DNA of 64,000 nucleotides, taken from Sambucus nigra. Lineage: Eukaryota > Streptophyta > Magnoliopsida > Dipsacales > Adoxaceae. Shown piece after piece: positions 11,017 to 21,403 of this stretch. Where the stretch lies: NCBI GenBank assembly GCA_949130495.1, contig OX422211.1, positions 337,409,504-337,473,503 on the forward strand, in the 5' to 3' direction. Below the pieces are notes generated by a model. The model had not been told where the DNA came from and searched no databases. It worked only from the letters and a program-made list of their open reading frames with translations. How positions within the stretch are numbered: the first letter of the stretch is position 1; each line of letters opens with the position of its first letter. The translations under genes and the position numbers were made by a program.

Positions 11017-12600
11017 ATGTCCATTCACAGCAGCAATGCCCCTCAGGCAGGAGATATTCAAGAGCCACCTGCTCCTCGCAAGATTAGGTGTGAAGTTTAA
11101 CGTTCAGATCAGAGAGCTCGCCTGGAAAGGCCAGCCTCAGAAGAAAGTCAGGGACTAGTGAGGTCCACGCAGATATACATATTGATTGATGCGTACGAGG
11201 CAAGACTCCACGAGCAGAGAGAGTCTTCCCGCAGATACGAGGCTGAGAACGCTCGCTTGAGAAGAAGGCTGGAAAGACTAGAGAGGGAGCTTCATCCTGA
11301 TAACAGGAGACGCCCATACCGCACTCCTAGCCCTCAGGCGAGCAAGTCTCGCAGCCGAGGAAGGATCCCTAGGTGAGAATCTCAAAGGGTATAAGGAGGC
11401 GAGTCAGACGATGACCTTCGCGAATAGCTGCCAAGAGCTCCCCACTACCAGAGCCCTGCTCGTAGCGATGAGAACATATGAGATCTAGTCCGCAGAGAGA
11501 TGGACCAACATCCTGCTCACCACGGAATAAGATCAACCAGAGAACTCGCAAGGCGAGCTCTCAAAACCCAGATGAAGTCACCCTTCACGAGGGAAATCGA
11601 AGAGGAAGAAGCCCCCGAAAAATTTACCATTCCAAGGTTCAAGATTTACTATGGAAAGACTGATCCCATCGATCACGTCAGGCAATACTGACAGGCCATG
11701 AACCTCTGGAACCACCGAGATGCCCTGATGTGCAACATTTTTCCCTCGAGCCTGCATGATGTAGCGCAAAAGTGGTTCGAAAGGCTCCCCCACCGGTCGA
11801 TCAAGAATTTCAAATCCCTAACGGAACTTTTTACGGCCCGATTCATTACCTAGCTCCCATCCCAAAAGGATGGATGCTTTACTAATAATGAAGAAAACGC
11901 CTCAACAGACCCTCCAAGACTATGCAAAAAGGTACTGGGAGTTATTCAATGAGATTGAGGACTGCGCAGAGGAAGTGGCAGTGGCCTCCTTCAAGATTGG
12001 GCTCCCTAATTCTTCCCTCTTATACCATTCCCTGACGAAGAAGGAAGCTGTGACTATTGACGACCTAATGGCTCGAATCGAGAAATACACAAAGGTGGAA
12101 GATGTCACCCGCCCTAATACAGGAGAAAATGGTCGAGTTAAGCTCACTACCAAGGGAAGTGATAAAACTGAGAACCAGAAGAAAGGAGTAAAGAACGGAG
12201 GCAAAAATGGCTCCAAGAATGAAGGAAACCATGACGCATCGAAAGTATTCCAGGCGGTCAACACCGTCTTCAAAGAACCAATTTAAAAAATTATCGCGAA
12301 GATCAAAGATGATCCATTCATCAAGTGGCCCATGAAAATGGGGGGAGACCCCTTGAAGAGGAACAACGCGTTAAGATGCACTTTTAACAAAGAGGGAGGA
12401 CATAAGACCGAGCACTGCAAAGCTCTTAAGTCTCACCTCGAGGAGTTGGCCCAGTCCGGGCATTTGAACGACTTTGTGGAAAAGAGGACAGAGAAAGTGG
12501 CTGCCAACAGAGAGGTGAGACCTGACAACGTGCTGGATGATGATACTGGACATGAGTTCGCAGTAATACACGGAGTATCTGACGTCAAGTAGATACAAGG
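11017..12600 (+). pseudogene. Tat element gag (broken)
   Basis: The likely start is ATG at 11017 (MSIHSSNAPQAGD). A charged coiled-coil section follows (EARLHEQRESSRRYEAENAR near 11190), then the Retrotrans_gag region (EKFTIPRFKIYYGKTDPIDH at about 11616, later AQKWFERLPHRSI and FKSLTELFTARFI). The frame of 11017 carries stops at about 11098, 11374 and 11689. Near 11850-11870 the reading moves by a frameshift into the frame used for the rest of gag-pol (LLIMKKTPQQTLQDYAKRYW). A degenerate zinc knuckle (RCTFNKEGGHKTEHC) lies near 12377. It would encode the capsid and nucleocapsid that package element RNA. Confidence 0.88.
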
Positions 12601-12613
12601 GAACTCAGCTCGA

Positions 12614-13260
12614 ATGGAAATGAAAAAACTTACAGTGGTAATGCAGGCTTTTCAAATCGATCCAGCAAAATCACAGTCAGGAAAGCGTCGACGAGCAGAG
12701 GACGTCAACTATAACAAGCATATTGTTTTCACGGATGAAGATTTGGTGGGAGTAAGGACCCCACATCATGATGCCCTGGTCATTACACTCAAGATAGCCA
12801 ACTTTGACATTGACAAGCTGCTCGTCGATCAAGGAAGTTCATCCGAAGTAATGTACCTCGACCTATTCAGGAAATTAAAGTTGAGCGTCGCCGACCTAAA
12901 GGAAGATACTATTCCTTTGGTCGGCTTCGCTGGAAAAAGAACCATGCCCCTGGGCAAGATAGTGCTGCCAGTTCGTGCTGGGAATGTCTCCAAGATGATT
13001 GAGTTTTTGGTAGTTGACATCGAATCACAGTACCAAGCCATCCTCGGCAGAGGATGGCTTCATGCGATGAAGGCTGTCTCCTTGACCTACCATCAGAAGC
13101 TCAAGTATGTAACCGAGTGAGGAGTAATGGAGATCCACGGTGACCAAGCGATGGCGAGGAAGTGCTTCATAGCAGCCATCCGACCAAAGCCAGAGAAGAA
13201 GGCCGGTCAACCCAGCGAGAAAGTTGAAGAAGGTGTGATACCTTCCAAGTAGTAATTAAA
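12614..13260 (+). pseudogene. Tat element aspartic protease region
   Basis: The frame at 12614-13120 contains LLVDQGSSSEVMYLDLFRKL (about 12820), the retropepsin active-site block, where D, G and S are kept. AILGRGWLHAMKAV (about 13040) is the end block of the fold. A TGA follows the frame at 13118, and two adjacent stops lie near 13250. It continues the same frame as gag and reverse transcriptase, so the element originally encoded one gag-pol polyprotein cleaved by this protease. Confidence 0.85.
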
Positions 13261-14345
13261 GTATGAAAGACCTGGAGTAGAGGAGACCAGACTCCTCCCC
13301 TCCAAGCGTGTCGTCGAGGACCTGGTAGAAGTTATGGCTGAAGTTGGTGACAGTAGCAGAGTCTTCTTGATTGGAGCATCTCTCACCGACTAAGAACAGA
13401 AGGAGTTAACGACCTTGCTGAGACACAACGTAGATGTTTTCGCATGGGAACCATACGAGCTTCCTGGAATCGATCCTAGTATGGTCTGTCATCAGCTGCA
13501 CGTCGACCCCACATTCAAGCCAATCACGCAGAAGGCATGAAGAACTGCACCCGAGAAAGCTAAAGTGGTCGAAAAGGAAGTCAAAAAACTGCTGGATGCA
13601 GGATCCATACGGGAAGTGCAATTCCCCAAGTGGTTGTCCAACTCAGTAGTAGTTCTGAAGAATAATGGGAAGTGGTGAGTTTGCATTGACTTCACTGACC
13701 TCAACAAAGCATGCCCAAAGGATAGTTTCCCCCTCCCAAAGATAGACCAACTAGTAGACGCCACTACAGCTCACGAGAGAATGAGTTTCCTGGACGCATA
13801 CTCAGGATATCACCAGATCCCCTTGTATGACCCAGATCAAGACAAAACGGCATTGATCACGACAGTTGAGTTATATTTCTACAAGGTAATGCCATTTGGG
13901 CTCAAGAATGCGGGGGCAACCTATCAGTGGCTTGTCACTAAAATGTTCAAGGATCAAATGGGAGACACAATGGAGGTCTACATCGATGACATGCTCGTTA
14001 AGAGAAAGAAGAAGGAAAATCACCTCTCATACCTGTCAAAGACCTTCGAAATCCTCAGGAAGTACCGAATGAAACTTAATGCGAGCAAATGTTCCTTCGG
14101 TGTCCAGTCAGGAAAATTTCTTGGGTACTTGGTCAGTAAGAGAGGCATAGAAGCTAATCCAGACCAGATCGATGCAATCAATAGGGTACAACCCCCTCGA
14201 ACAATCCGGGACGTGTAGAAGCTCACTGGAATACTCGCCGCCTTAAATCGCTTCATCTCCAAATCCTCCGAGAAGTGCAAGCCTTTTTTCCAGCTTCTAA
14301 AGGGAATTAAACCGATAGAGTGGAGCCCAGACTGCTCGCGAGCTT
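13261..14345 (+). pseudogene. Tat element reverse transcriptase
   Basis: Blocks in order: an N-terminal entry region (KKLLDAGSIREVQFPKWLSN at about 13580), CIDFTDLNKACPKDSFPLPK (about 13680), MSFLDAYSGYHQI (13781), VMPFGLKNAGATYQ (about 13890) and the catalytic VYIDDMLVK (about 13975), in which both Asp residues are present. The thumb region is GKFLGYLVSKRGIEANPDQI. Stops interrupt the frame at several places, including KW-stop-VCID (TGA) near 13677 and DV-stop-KL (TAG) at 14216, while the reading frame itself is kept. Confidence 0.92.
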
Positions 14346-14810
14346 TGGACGAGCTCAAGTACTACTTAAGCTCTCCACCGCTGCTTGTCATACCACAGCA
14401 AATGGATTCTTTCTACCTGTACCTCTCGGTATCCAATCATACTGTCAGCTCTGCGTTAATATGCGAGGTTGCAGGAATCCAATACCCCATTTACTATGCG
14501 AGCAAGACCTTATTAGATGCCGAGCAAAGGTACCTGCCATTGGAGAAGCTCGCCTTTGCACTTGTAATATCCTCGAGGAAGCTGAAGCATTATTTCGAAG
14601 CTCATACTATCATCGTCCTTACATCGCATCCCCTTAAGGCGGTCCTAAGGAAAGCAGACTTGTCGGGCAGACCGTCTAAGTGGTCAGTCGAGCTCGATCG
14701 ATTTGACATCCAATTTCAACCAAGGACAGCTATCAAGGGTCAGATCCTTGCTGATTTCATAGCCAAATTCACGGGCAAAGAACTCTCCAACCAACCTCAA
14801 CCAACAAGGC
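14346..14810 (+). pseudogene. Tat element RNase H (first)
   Basis: The frame from 14345 encodes the gypsy RNase H domain following the reverse transcriptase: LYLSVSNHTVSSALICEVAG, then YYASKTLLDAEQRYLPLEKL, ALVISSRKLKHYF, and LTSHPLKAVLRKADLSGR. It degrades the RNA strand of the RNA-DNA hybrid during replication. In Tat elements this ancestral domain is usually catalytically weakened; the first Asp of the usual YTDAS block is not seen here (YLSVSNH). Confidence 0.88.
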
Positions 14811-15250
14811 AAGAGAAAAACCAAGCAACAGAGAGAACCTGGAGACTCTTCGTTGATGGAGCCTCCAACTCAAAGGGGGCAAGGATAGGCATTGTCCTCA
14901 TCACTCCAGAAAACACAATCCTCGAACAAGGAATCAGGCTTGGATTTGCTGCCTCCAACAATGAAGCAAAGTACGAAGCCCTAATAGCCGGTTTCCAAAA
15001 GGCACAAACTCTAGGAGCAAAACATTTACAGGTGTTCGGTGACTCTCAACTAGTCTCTAATTAGATAAGTGGATATTACAATGCAAAGGATGAAAGAATG
15101 GCAGCCTACCTCGCCTTAGTGAGAGAATTAATGTCAAGCTTTGAAAAGATCAACATCCAGCAGTTTCCCAGGGGGAAAAACAGTCATGCTGATGCCTTAG
15201 CAGCCTTGAGTTCGGCAGTTGACTCTGACCTTAAGAGGGTCATCCCCATC
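14811..15250 (+). pseudogene. Tat element second (archaeal-type) RNase H
   Basis: A second RNase H follows in the same frame. It has WRLFVDGASNSKGARIGIVL (about 14848) with the first catalytic Asp, SNNEAKYEALIAGFQKA with the Glu, LQVFGDSQLVSN with the third Asp, a stop (TAG at 15062-15064), and the C-terminal FPRGKNSHADALAALSS with the last acidic residue. This extra domain between RNase H and integrase is the hallmark of the Tat clade. All four acidic positions are visible. Confidence 0.9.
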
Positions 15251-16573
15251 GATTTCCTCATTTGTTCGAGCATTAACCACAACAGCAAGTTACCAAACGT
15301 GGAACAAATACTCCAGGTGGGATCAGCCCCCAGCTGGATAGACCCCTTAAAGGATTATTTAAAGGATGGCATGCTCCCAGATGACAAGAAAACTGCCCAC
15401 CAGATAAGAGTCAAAGCTGCTCGATTTCACTTATCCACAGGAGGCGACTTGTATAAGAAATCCTTCTCCGGTCCCTACCTTAGATGCGTCCATCCAGGTG
15501 ATGTCGAGCAAGTTCTAAGTGAGCCTCACGAAGGAATCTATGGAAGTCATATCGTAGGAAGGTCTCTAGCCTTTCGAGCAATGAAGGAAGGATATTGGTG
15601 GACATGCATGCAAAAGGACTTCGCAGTATATGTCCGTAAATGCCTGAAATGTCAATTCTACGCTCCTATGGCCCACCAACCCACCAGCGACCTGATGTCC
15701 CTGTCCAACCCATGGCCCTTCGCCCAATGGGGAATGGACATCGTGGGACCGCTGCCTACCGCCGTCGACAATCGCAAATACCTGTTGGTTGCGACTGACT
15801 ACTTCACCAAATGGATCGAGGGTGAATCCATGGCGAACATCCGAGATGCTTATATGATAAGGTTCATATAGAGAAATATAATCACTCAATTTGGAATCCC
15901 CAGAACCATTATCACCGACAATGGAACGCAGTTCGAAAGTGGCCCCTTTTAAAACTACTGTAACGAACACGAGATCAAACACCACTTCAGCTCGGTGGCC
16001 TACCCTCAGAGCAATGGCCAAGCTGAAGCTTCCAACAAAATTTTGATCGATGGATTAAAGAAGCGATTAGAGCGAGCCAAAGGTGCATGGGTAATAGAGC
16101 TACCCCATGTTCTATGGACTTACCGAACCACTCCTCGGCGAGCAACATGAGAAACCCCATTTTCGCTGACATATGGCATGGAAGCAGTCATCCCAATAGA
16201 AGCCGATTTGCCAATAATGAGATCCAACCTTGTTGACCAAGGTCTGAATGATGAAGCATTTCTCGCCGAACTCGACCTAGCCGATGAGCGTAGAGAGTTG
16301 GCCCTGGTGAAGCTAGCAAACTATCAGCAACAGCTCGCGAAGCATTACAACAAAAGGGTTAGCCCGAGGACGTTCCAAGTTGGGGACTATGTTCTAAGGA
16401 AAGTCCTGGGCAGCACAGTTAAGTCGTCAGACGGCAAGCTAGGCCCAAACTAGGAAGGACCCTTTAAAGTAACTAAAGACGATCTGCAAGGTGCCTATCA
16501 CTTGGAAACGATGGAGGGCAGAGAAATACCACGAGCATGGAACGCAGCTAATCTCAAGAAATTCTATTTTTAG
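15251..16573 (+). pseudogene. Tat element integrase
   Basis: The N-terminal zinc module is seen as HEGIYGSHIVGRSLAFRAMK and YVRKCLKCQ (H-H-C-C, about 15528-15650). The catalytic core has WGMDIVGPLPTAVDN (D), IITDNGTQFES (D) and SNGQAEASNK (E). The C-terminal GPY/F-type region (FQVGDYVLRKVLG and GPFKVTKDDLQGAYHLETM) ends at a stop at 16571. Internal stops occur at about 15869, 15949, 16148 and 16451, while the frame is conserved. It would insert the cDNA with the 5-bp duplication seen here. Confidence 0.92.
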
Positions 16574-17246
16574 ATCTTTTTCTTGTATTCTTTTGTTATG
16601 AAAATAGAAGTTCATTTTCCTTATTACTAATGAAAGTTACTTAGTTGGTTACACTCTGATTGGTGACAGCTGCATTCATCGCACATCTTTTCCAAATAAC
16701 AAGCACATTGATCACTATAGTAGGGGAATACCCCTCCTCAGTTCATCGTTATAAAACATGAGAGACCTCTTAGCATTGCTCCTGGCAATATATAAAGCCC
16801 TACAGAGGATTCTTAGGCAATACAACCAAATCTTATACTGGTCATCAAACCTACTTCAGTTGAACAAAATCCTGATCGGATGAAGACATCCAACACCAGG
16901 TGTGTCCTCACCAATTGCCCTACTTAGGCCTGAGGGAGTGTGACGACACAACCTAAAAGGTAAAGTGGGGTACAATGGTACTTTGGTATTATACTGGACT
17001 GGGGGGACACTTGCATGACAAAATAGAAGAGATCATAAAGCAGCAAGGATATGAAAAGTATGATATACACGTTTAGTTGGCAAAATTTCCCAAAAACACA
17101 AACTTTTCATTAATTCATCTTATTTGCAATAATGATAATACATGTTTAGTCAGCGAGCTCATCCAAAGCATTTACATTATCGAAAAAAAATAGCAACTGG
17201 CAAAATCTCAAGGTTGTGGAAGCCTCCGAGCAAGATAATCAGCCAC

Positions 17247-18142
17247 TCAAGTTCTTCTTCCATCATTAGGAGCAGGAGCAAACTCTTCCACAACCTCATT
17301 CGCATCCGACTCCAATAATTGCTGAGGAATAGCATCGATGGGGATCCATCGATCGTCCCTCCTAAATGGGTTGGGCACCAGAGTGGAGGAAGACATCTCA
17401 TGACGATACCATAGCACCGAGTTCCTCGGGACTTGCAGCTCCTTCAAGGCACTTAGCCATCCCCTGATGAAAGAAATCTCCTCGAACTCAGATAGCCTTG
17501 TTGGAGCATTCGACTAGCCTTGATCATAACCGTCATCCCACGCTTGCCGAGGACCTTTCTTGAACAAGTGTCGCAATCGGGTGACGTCCTTTTGAAGACC
17601 AGCAACAATTGCATATGCTCGTTGAACATCACCGCGGAGTTCTTCCATTTCTCTATCGCGAAGTTCTTCTCCTTCCCTGCTTCTTCTTCTGGTGCTCCTA
17701 CTAGCTCGCGGAAGGGGAGGGCGAGTCAGACTTCGCGACATAGGAGGGGTAACATTATGATCAGCTCCAGCTCGCGATGATGAGGAGCCTTATAATACTG
17801 CTCGAACAGTTATCGGTGCATGCTCCCTGAGTCGTAAGACTTCTCTCCTCAGATCTTCATTCTCCTGCTGAAGAACCTCCCCTACTTGGTTGATCTCGGA
17901 GGCCTCTAATAGTTTTATCTTCAGCACATTAATCTCCTTTTGCACTGAAGCACCAATGTCCTCCATCTCCTGGAGCCTGTCCTTCAGCTTGACCACGAGC
18001 TCAAATTGCTCCTTATACTTCTGATTTCTAGACCTAAGGGATTTTCAGAGCTTAATAAAGGCCTGGCGAACTTCGGGACTCACATTGGGACCAAAGGTCC
18101 TACCTAACTGGGAAGTAGCAGGAATGTAATCATCCACATCAA
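17247..18142 (-). pseudogene. Antisense gene B of the Tat element: coiled-coil protein
   Basis: On the minus strand one frame runs about 300 codons from a splice-acceptor-like TTGCTTGTAG near 18142 to the stop at 17247, with three in-frame stops (near 18047, at 17790 and at 17514). It begins DVDDYIPATSQLGRTFGPNV and has long heptad-rich coiled coil (LKDRLQEMEDIGASVQKEI, then QQENEDLRREVLRLREH). An Arg/Ser-rich linker follows, with a second coil (ELRGDVQRAYAIVAGLQKDV) and the end FRRDDRWIPIDAIPQQLLES. Tat elements such as Retand, Grande and RIRE2 carry antisense genes here; their function is not established. That this is a separate gene from A is inferred from A's own stop. Confidence 0.72.
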
Positions 18143-18303
18143 CTAACTACAAGCAAGAGAAAGAAAAGGGAGAGAAAGGGACGGATCAGTACAAGCAGAA
18201 ATGAAGGCTTTTTCATTAATGAAGATTGAAGTTACATCGAACTAAAAAAAGAAAAGTTTACAGAATGGAAAAAACAAAAATACAGAGCAATCCTAGTAGA
18301 TAA

Positions 18304-20228
18304 CTAGTTGACAACCTCAGGCGGCCCAGAGGTCGATGGACCCTTCCCCTTGTCAACATCAGCAGGAGCACCGCCCTCAACAGGGATAATCTCTGTCCCC
18401 ACAACCAGATAAACATCAGCAGGGGTCGCTTGAGAAACAGGATTGGTGCCTTCAACAGCTAGGGAAGGAACTTCATCCACGGTTGGCTTCGGACCTGGGT
18501 CATGCTCGTCAAACAAGGGAGAATCGATGTCAACGCCAGCAGCCAAAAGGGGCTTGTTCCAGCATTTCTTGAAGTTCAGACGACTAATATAGCCTATCTG
18601 AACTTCAGCATTTTCATATGATGCAGCCCAACTGGAATTGTATGAGTCCTCCTTGGCAGTGACAGCCTCAGACTCTTTCTTCTTCAGCTCTGCAGACAGC
18701 ATCCTGTTGTCCTTAACAACCGCTAGCTTGCTCAAGCAAACCAGGTCATAGGCCTACTGTAGCTCCTTCAAGTCCTTGACTGCTGCACCCTTCTCCTTGT
18801 TGGTAGTAGTAAGAGCCAGATCGAATGAAATCTGAGCAGTGTCAACAGCTTTAAAGCTAGCCTCGAGCTCTTTAACCTTCAGTTTTAGGGCAGCATTTTC
18901 CTCCTCCATCTCGCTATTTCTCTTCACCAGCTTATCGCGTGACTGATAGAGCACTGCGAAGTTAGTAACGAACTGCAGAAAAAAGAAGGCATCAGAAGAG
19001 GAAAATGAGGGAATTCAGAACAACATAGGAGAAAAGGGAAAAACCTTACCAGAGCAAGCCTTTGACTAGCCTGAAGGGCCAACTGCTCCGACCCTACCTC
19101 CCTTTGGCGATCAGCCGGGAGAACAGCTCTCTCGAGCAGAGCTGGGGCTAACTGGGGAGAAATTGATACAAAACCCCCTCGGGCAGCGCAGACACCGGGA
19201 CTAAGGCCTGCCCAGCCTTCGTCCTCGCTTCTGCCCTCCTTCTCTCCTCCTCCTCCTTCTCACTCTCCTTCTTCTTCCTCTCCTCCACCCTCCTCTTCTC
19301 TTCCATTTTCTTCCTCTCTTCTTCCTTTTTTCTCTCTCTCTCTCTCACCTGCTCATCTTCCTTCCTTCTCCTCTCCTGCTCCTGAGCGGAGGACCGGGAA
19401 CCAGTAGCTACGGCCCCAGAAGTAGCTTTTTGCTTCTTTGACCTCTGTGCAAGGAGCACGTGGTCCTCATCATCATCATCTCTAATCAAGTTCTTCCTCG
19501 GAGTAACCATCTCTTCACTTGAACTGCTAGAAGTGCTCGACGATCTCCGAGCTTCAGAAACCTCCTCACGGTCAGAGGAACTGCTACTATCAAAGCACCC
19601 TCCACCCAAATTAGTCACGGCTCCTGCAAAGTCAATTTCAGAGTTGCTCTCCTCCTCGTCCAACTGGATAGGCTCTGCAGCAGTCTATTCGAAGGAGTCA
19701 AACTCTGGTATACTATCCACAGGCCTTGCTATGAAGCTGGAGCCAACGTTCTTGTACTCAAGTAGAAAGGCAGCAGACCTACGATGCTCGCCGTCACCCA
19801 GAGGCTCCCTGATATTCCAAGCCTTAACCAATTCCAAGATATGAACCTCGCTGAGAGCAGGCTCCAAATTCTTTGACCTCGTTATGGAAGAAGAAGCAAA
19901 AGAGGAGTTAGAAAGGTCACAAATCAGCAAAAATCAAAATAACAGTACAATGTCTACCTATGTATTCCTCCCCATAGAAGGGAACAGAGAACCTCTCAGA
20001 CCTCGACCCTTCAAATTAGGGAGAAAACTGCCAATTTCTAACAAGGAAACCTCCTTGCCAGTAGTCCTTATGGGAATCAGGTAGATTTACTACCAATACC
20101 CTGTCAGGGCTCCTGGCTTTGAGGTAAAGGACACCAGAACTAGTTCGAGAAAAGGAGTAACAGAAACAGACCTCTACGAGCCCTAACCTAGTTCCATACA
20201 ATTTATTTATCCTATGGACGAGGCGTAA
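18304..20228 (-). pseudogene. Antisense gene A of the Tat element: Transposase_28-like, spliced
   Basis: On the minus strand, the first block (20228 to about 19985) reads KARSPDRVLVVNLPDSHKDY and GGFLVRNWQFSP, resembling 'putative gypsy type transposon' proteins (PF04195). A frame at 19930-19148 follows, interrupted by one TAG at 19687. It holds acidic/Ser-rich stretches, a likely nuclear-type basic run and a strongly charged coiled coil (EERKKMEEKRRVEER). A clean intron is visible: donor GCTCTG|GTAAGG at about 19047 and acceptor TTTTTTCTGCAG at about 18974. The last exon (18973-18304) has another coil (SEMEEENAALKLKVKELEAS), a stop at 18754, and NFKKCWNKPLLAAGVDIDSP. Frame 19.15-19.08 kb needs a one-base shift. 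Role unknown. Confidence 0.75.
18974..19047 (-). other. Intron of antisense gene A
   Basis: About 74 bases, minus strand, GTAAGG at the donor and a pyrimidine-rich TTTTTTCTGCAG at the acceptor. Removing it joins coding sequence on both sides in one frame. Confidence 0.7.
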
Positions 20229-20586
20229 GAAAGTACAAGGAAAGTACAAGTGATGAAGTACAAGGAAAGGGCACAGGAAACTTACAAAATAGAAGATCGG
20301 TTCAAGTGATGAAGAAGCACGAGCACAGACAACTAAGAAACAATGGGAATGGAAATTGAGAGAAGAATGTACGAGGCGCTAGAGATCTCAGAAGATACAA
20401 GAATACTGGAAAGACTAAAGCGACGGGAGAAAAGTGGCTATTCCAACAAGCCTTCAAATTCTAATCATAGTGCATAGTAAGCAAAGTGGGTGCCACCAAA
20501 ATCAACTCCACAGCTTTCGAGGAATCGCAAAATAGCCATTATGGCTAATCATTTAAATCTGTTGAGCCCATAAACATGGCCCAACA

Positions 20587-20600
20587 AATTTAGGGGCAAT
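20587..20600 (+). promoter_or_regulatory. Polypurine tract of the Tat element
   Basis: AATTTAGGGGCAAT lies immediately before the 3' LTR, where plus-strand DNA synthesis would be primed. Confidence 0.7.
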
Positions 20601-21005
20601 TGTGGGTACCCAAAATTAGAACTATAATCTTGGACGAGTAGCCCAGTCCTGGCGGCCCAAAGACCAGGCCCCTCTTCTCTTATATTGATCCGGTCTCCCA
20701 CCACGTCCCCATGAAGGAAAGTTATAGGGGAGATGGAAAATGTGGAGGAACCCATCACCTCCAATTACCCACATGTGCATATATATATTAAACCCTAGGT
20801 CCGGGGAAAAAGGACAAGTTATATTCTCTGTAATTACTCTCTGGAGTATATAGAAATAATATCGACTGTACCACCGTGGACGTAGGCACATCTTTTCTGA
20901 ACCACGTACATCCTTTGTTGTGTGATTGTCATTTTATATTCCTTGTTCTCACTTGGTGAAAGCTTTCTTCTTATTTATTTGTGTTGCATAATAATTGTCA
21001 CCACA
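20601..21005 (+). repeat. 3' LTR of the Tat element
   Basis: 405 bases matching the 5' LTR at roughly 95 percent by hand alignment, followed by the target duplication ATAAC. Confidence 0.95.
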
Positions 21006-21010
21006 ATAAC

Positions 21011-21403
21011 CATTTTCCTGCCAAATTATAAAATGAGCATATAATTTTATATTATTTACTTTTGAACCAAAGAAATATATTTGTTGGTCAATTGCAAATA
21101 TGTTCATATAGGTAGAGCCCCTAATGTCGAATAAAGAGACTTAGATTCGATACCTAATGCCTTAGTTATTAAACTTAGATCCGTCTATAAATATATTTGC
21201 TCTCACCAATGGTGTTTTTCAAATGCTATGCAGATCATAAAAATCAAGTGTTTATAGAGCAGTTACTGTCCTATTATACAACTACTGTCCTATATGCAAC
21301 TTCTGTTCTATAGAGCAATTACCATTGGGGTTGTGAGTGGACTTCTATAGAGAAGTTACTGTCCTATTAAGTGTCTTATGTGTACACTTGTTATCAGTAA
21401 GTT
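21011..21403. other. CACTA interior with short direct repeats
   Basis: No gene is recognised. From about 21245 to 21370 a phrase like TATAGAGCAGTTACTGTCC recurs four times imperfectly, just upstream of the TNPA-like gene. Confidence 0.5.

Larger units (their letters stand above)
10543..21005 (+). mobile_element. Tat-clade Ty3/gypsy retrotransposon nested in the CACTA element
   Basis: Two LTRs (10543-10948 and 20601-21005) start TGTGGGTACC and end CACCACA. The 5-bp target duplication ATAAC is intact at 10538-10542 and 21006-21010. The primer site TGGCGCCGTC at 10951 is complementary to the 3' end of tRNA-Asp; the purine tract (TTTAGGGGCAAT) precedes the 3' LTR. Plus-strand order is gag, protease, reverse transcriptase, RNase H, second RNase H, integrase. 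About 4 kb between pol and the 3' LTR carries two minus-strand genes. The dual RNase H and antisense genes place it in the Tat clade, closest to Retand/Grande/RIRE2-like elements. By my hand alignment the LTRs differ at about 21 positions plus one indel over 405 bases. Confidence 0.95.

Noticed and set aside
11920..12273. Open frame on the minus strand opposite gag
   Set aside because: It is a shadow of the conserved gag frame and shows no domain.
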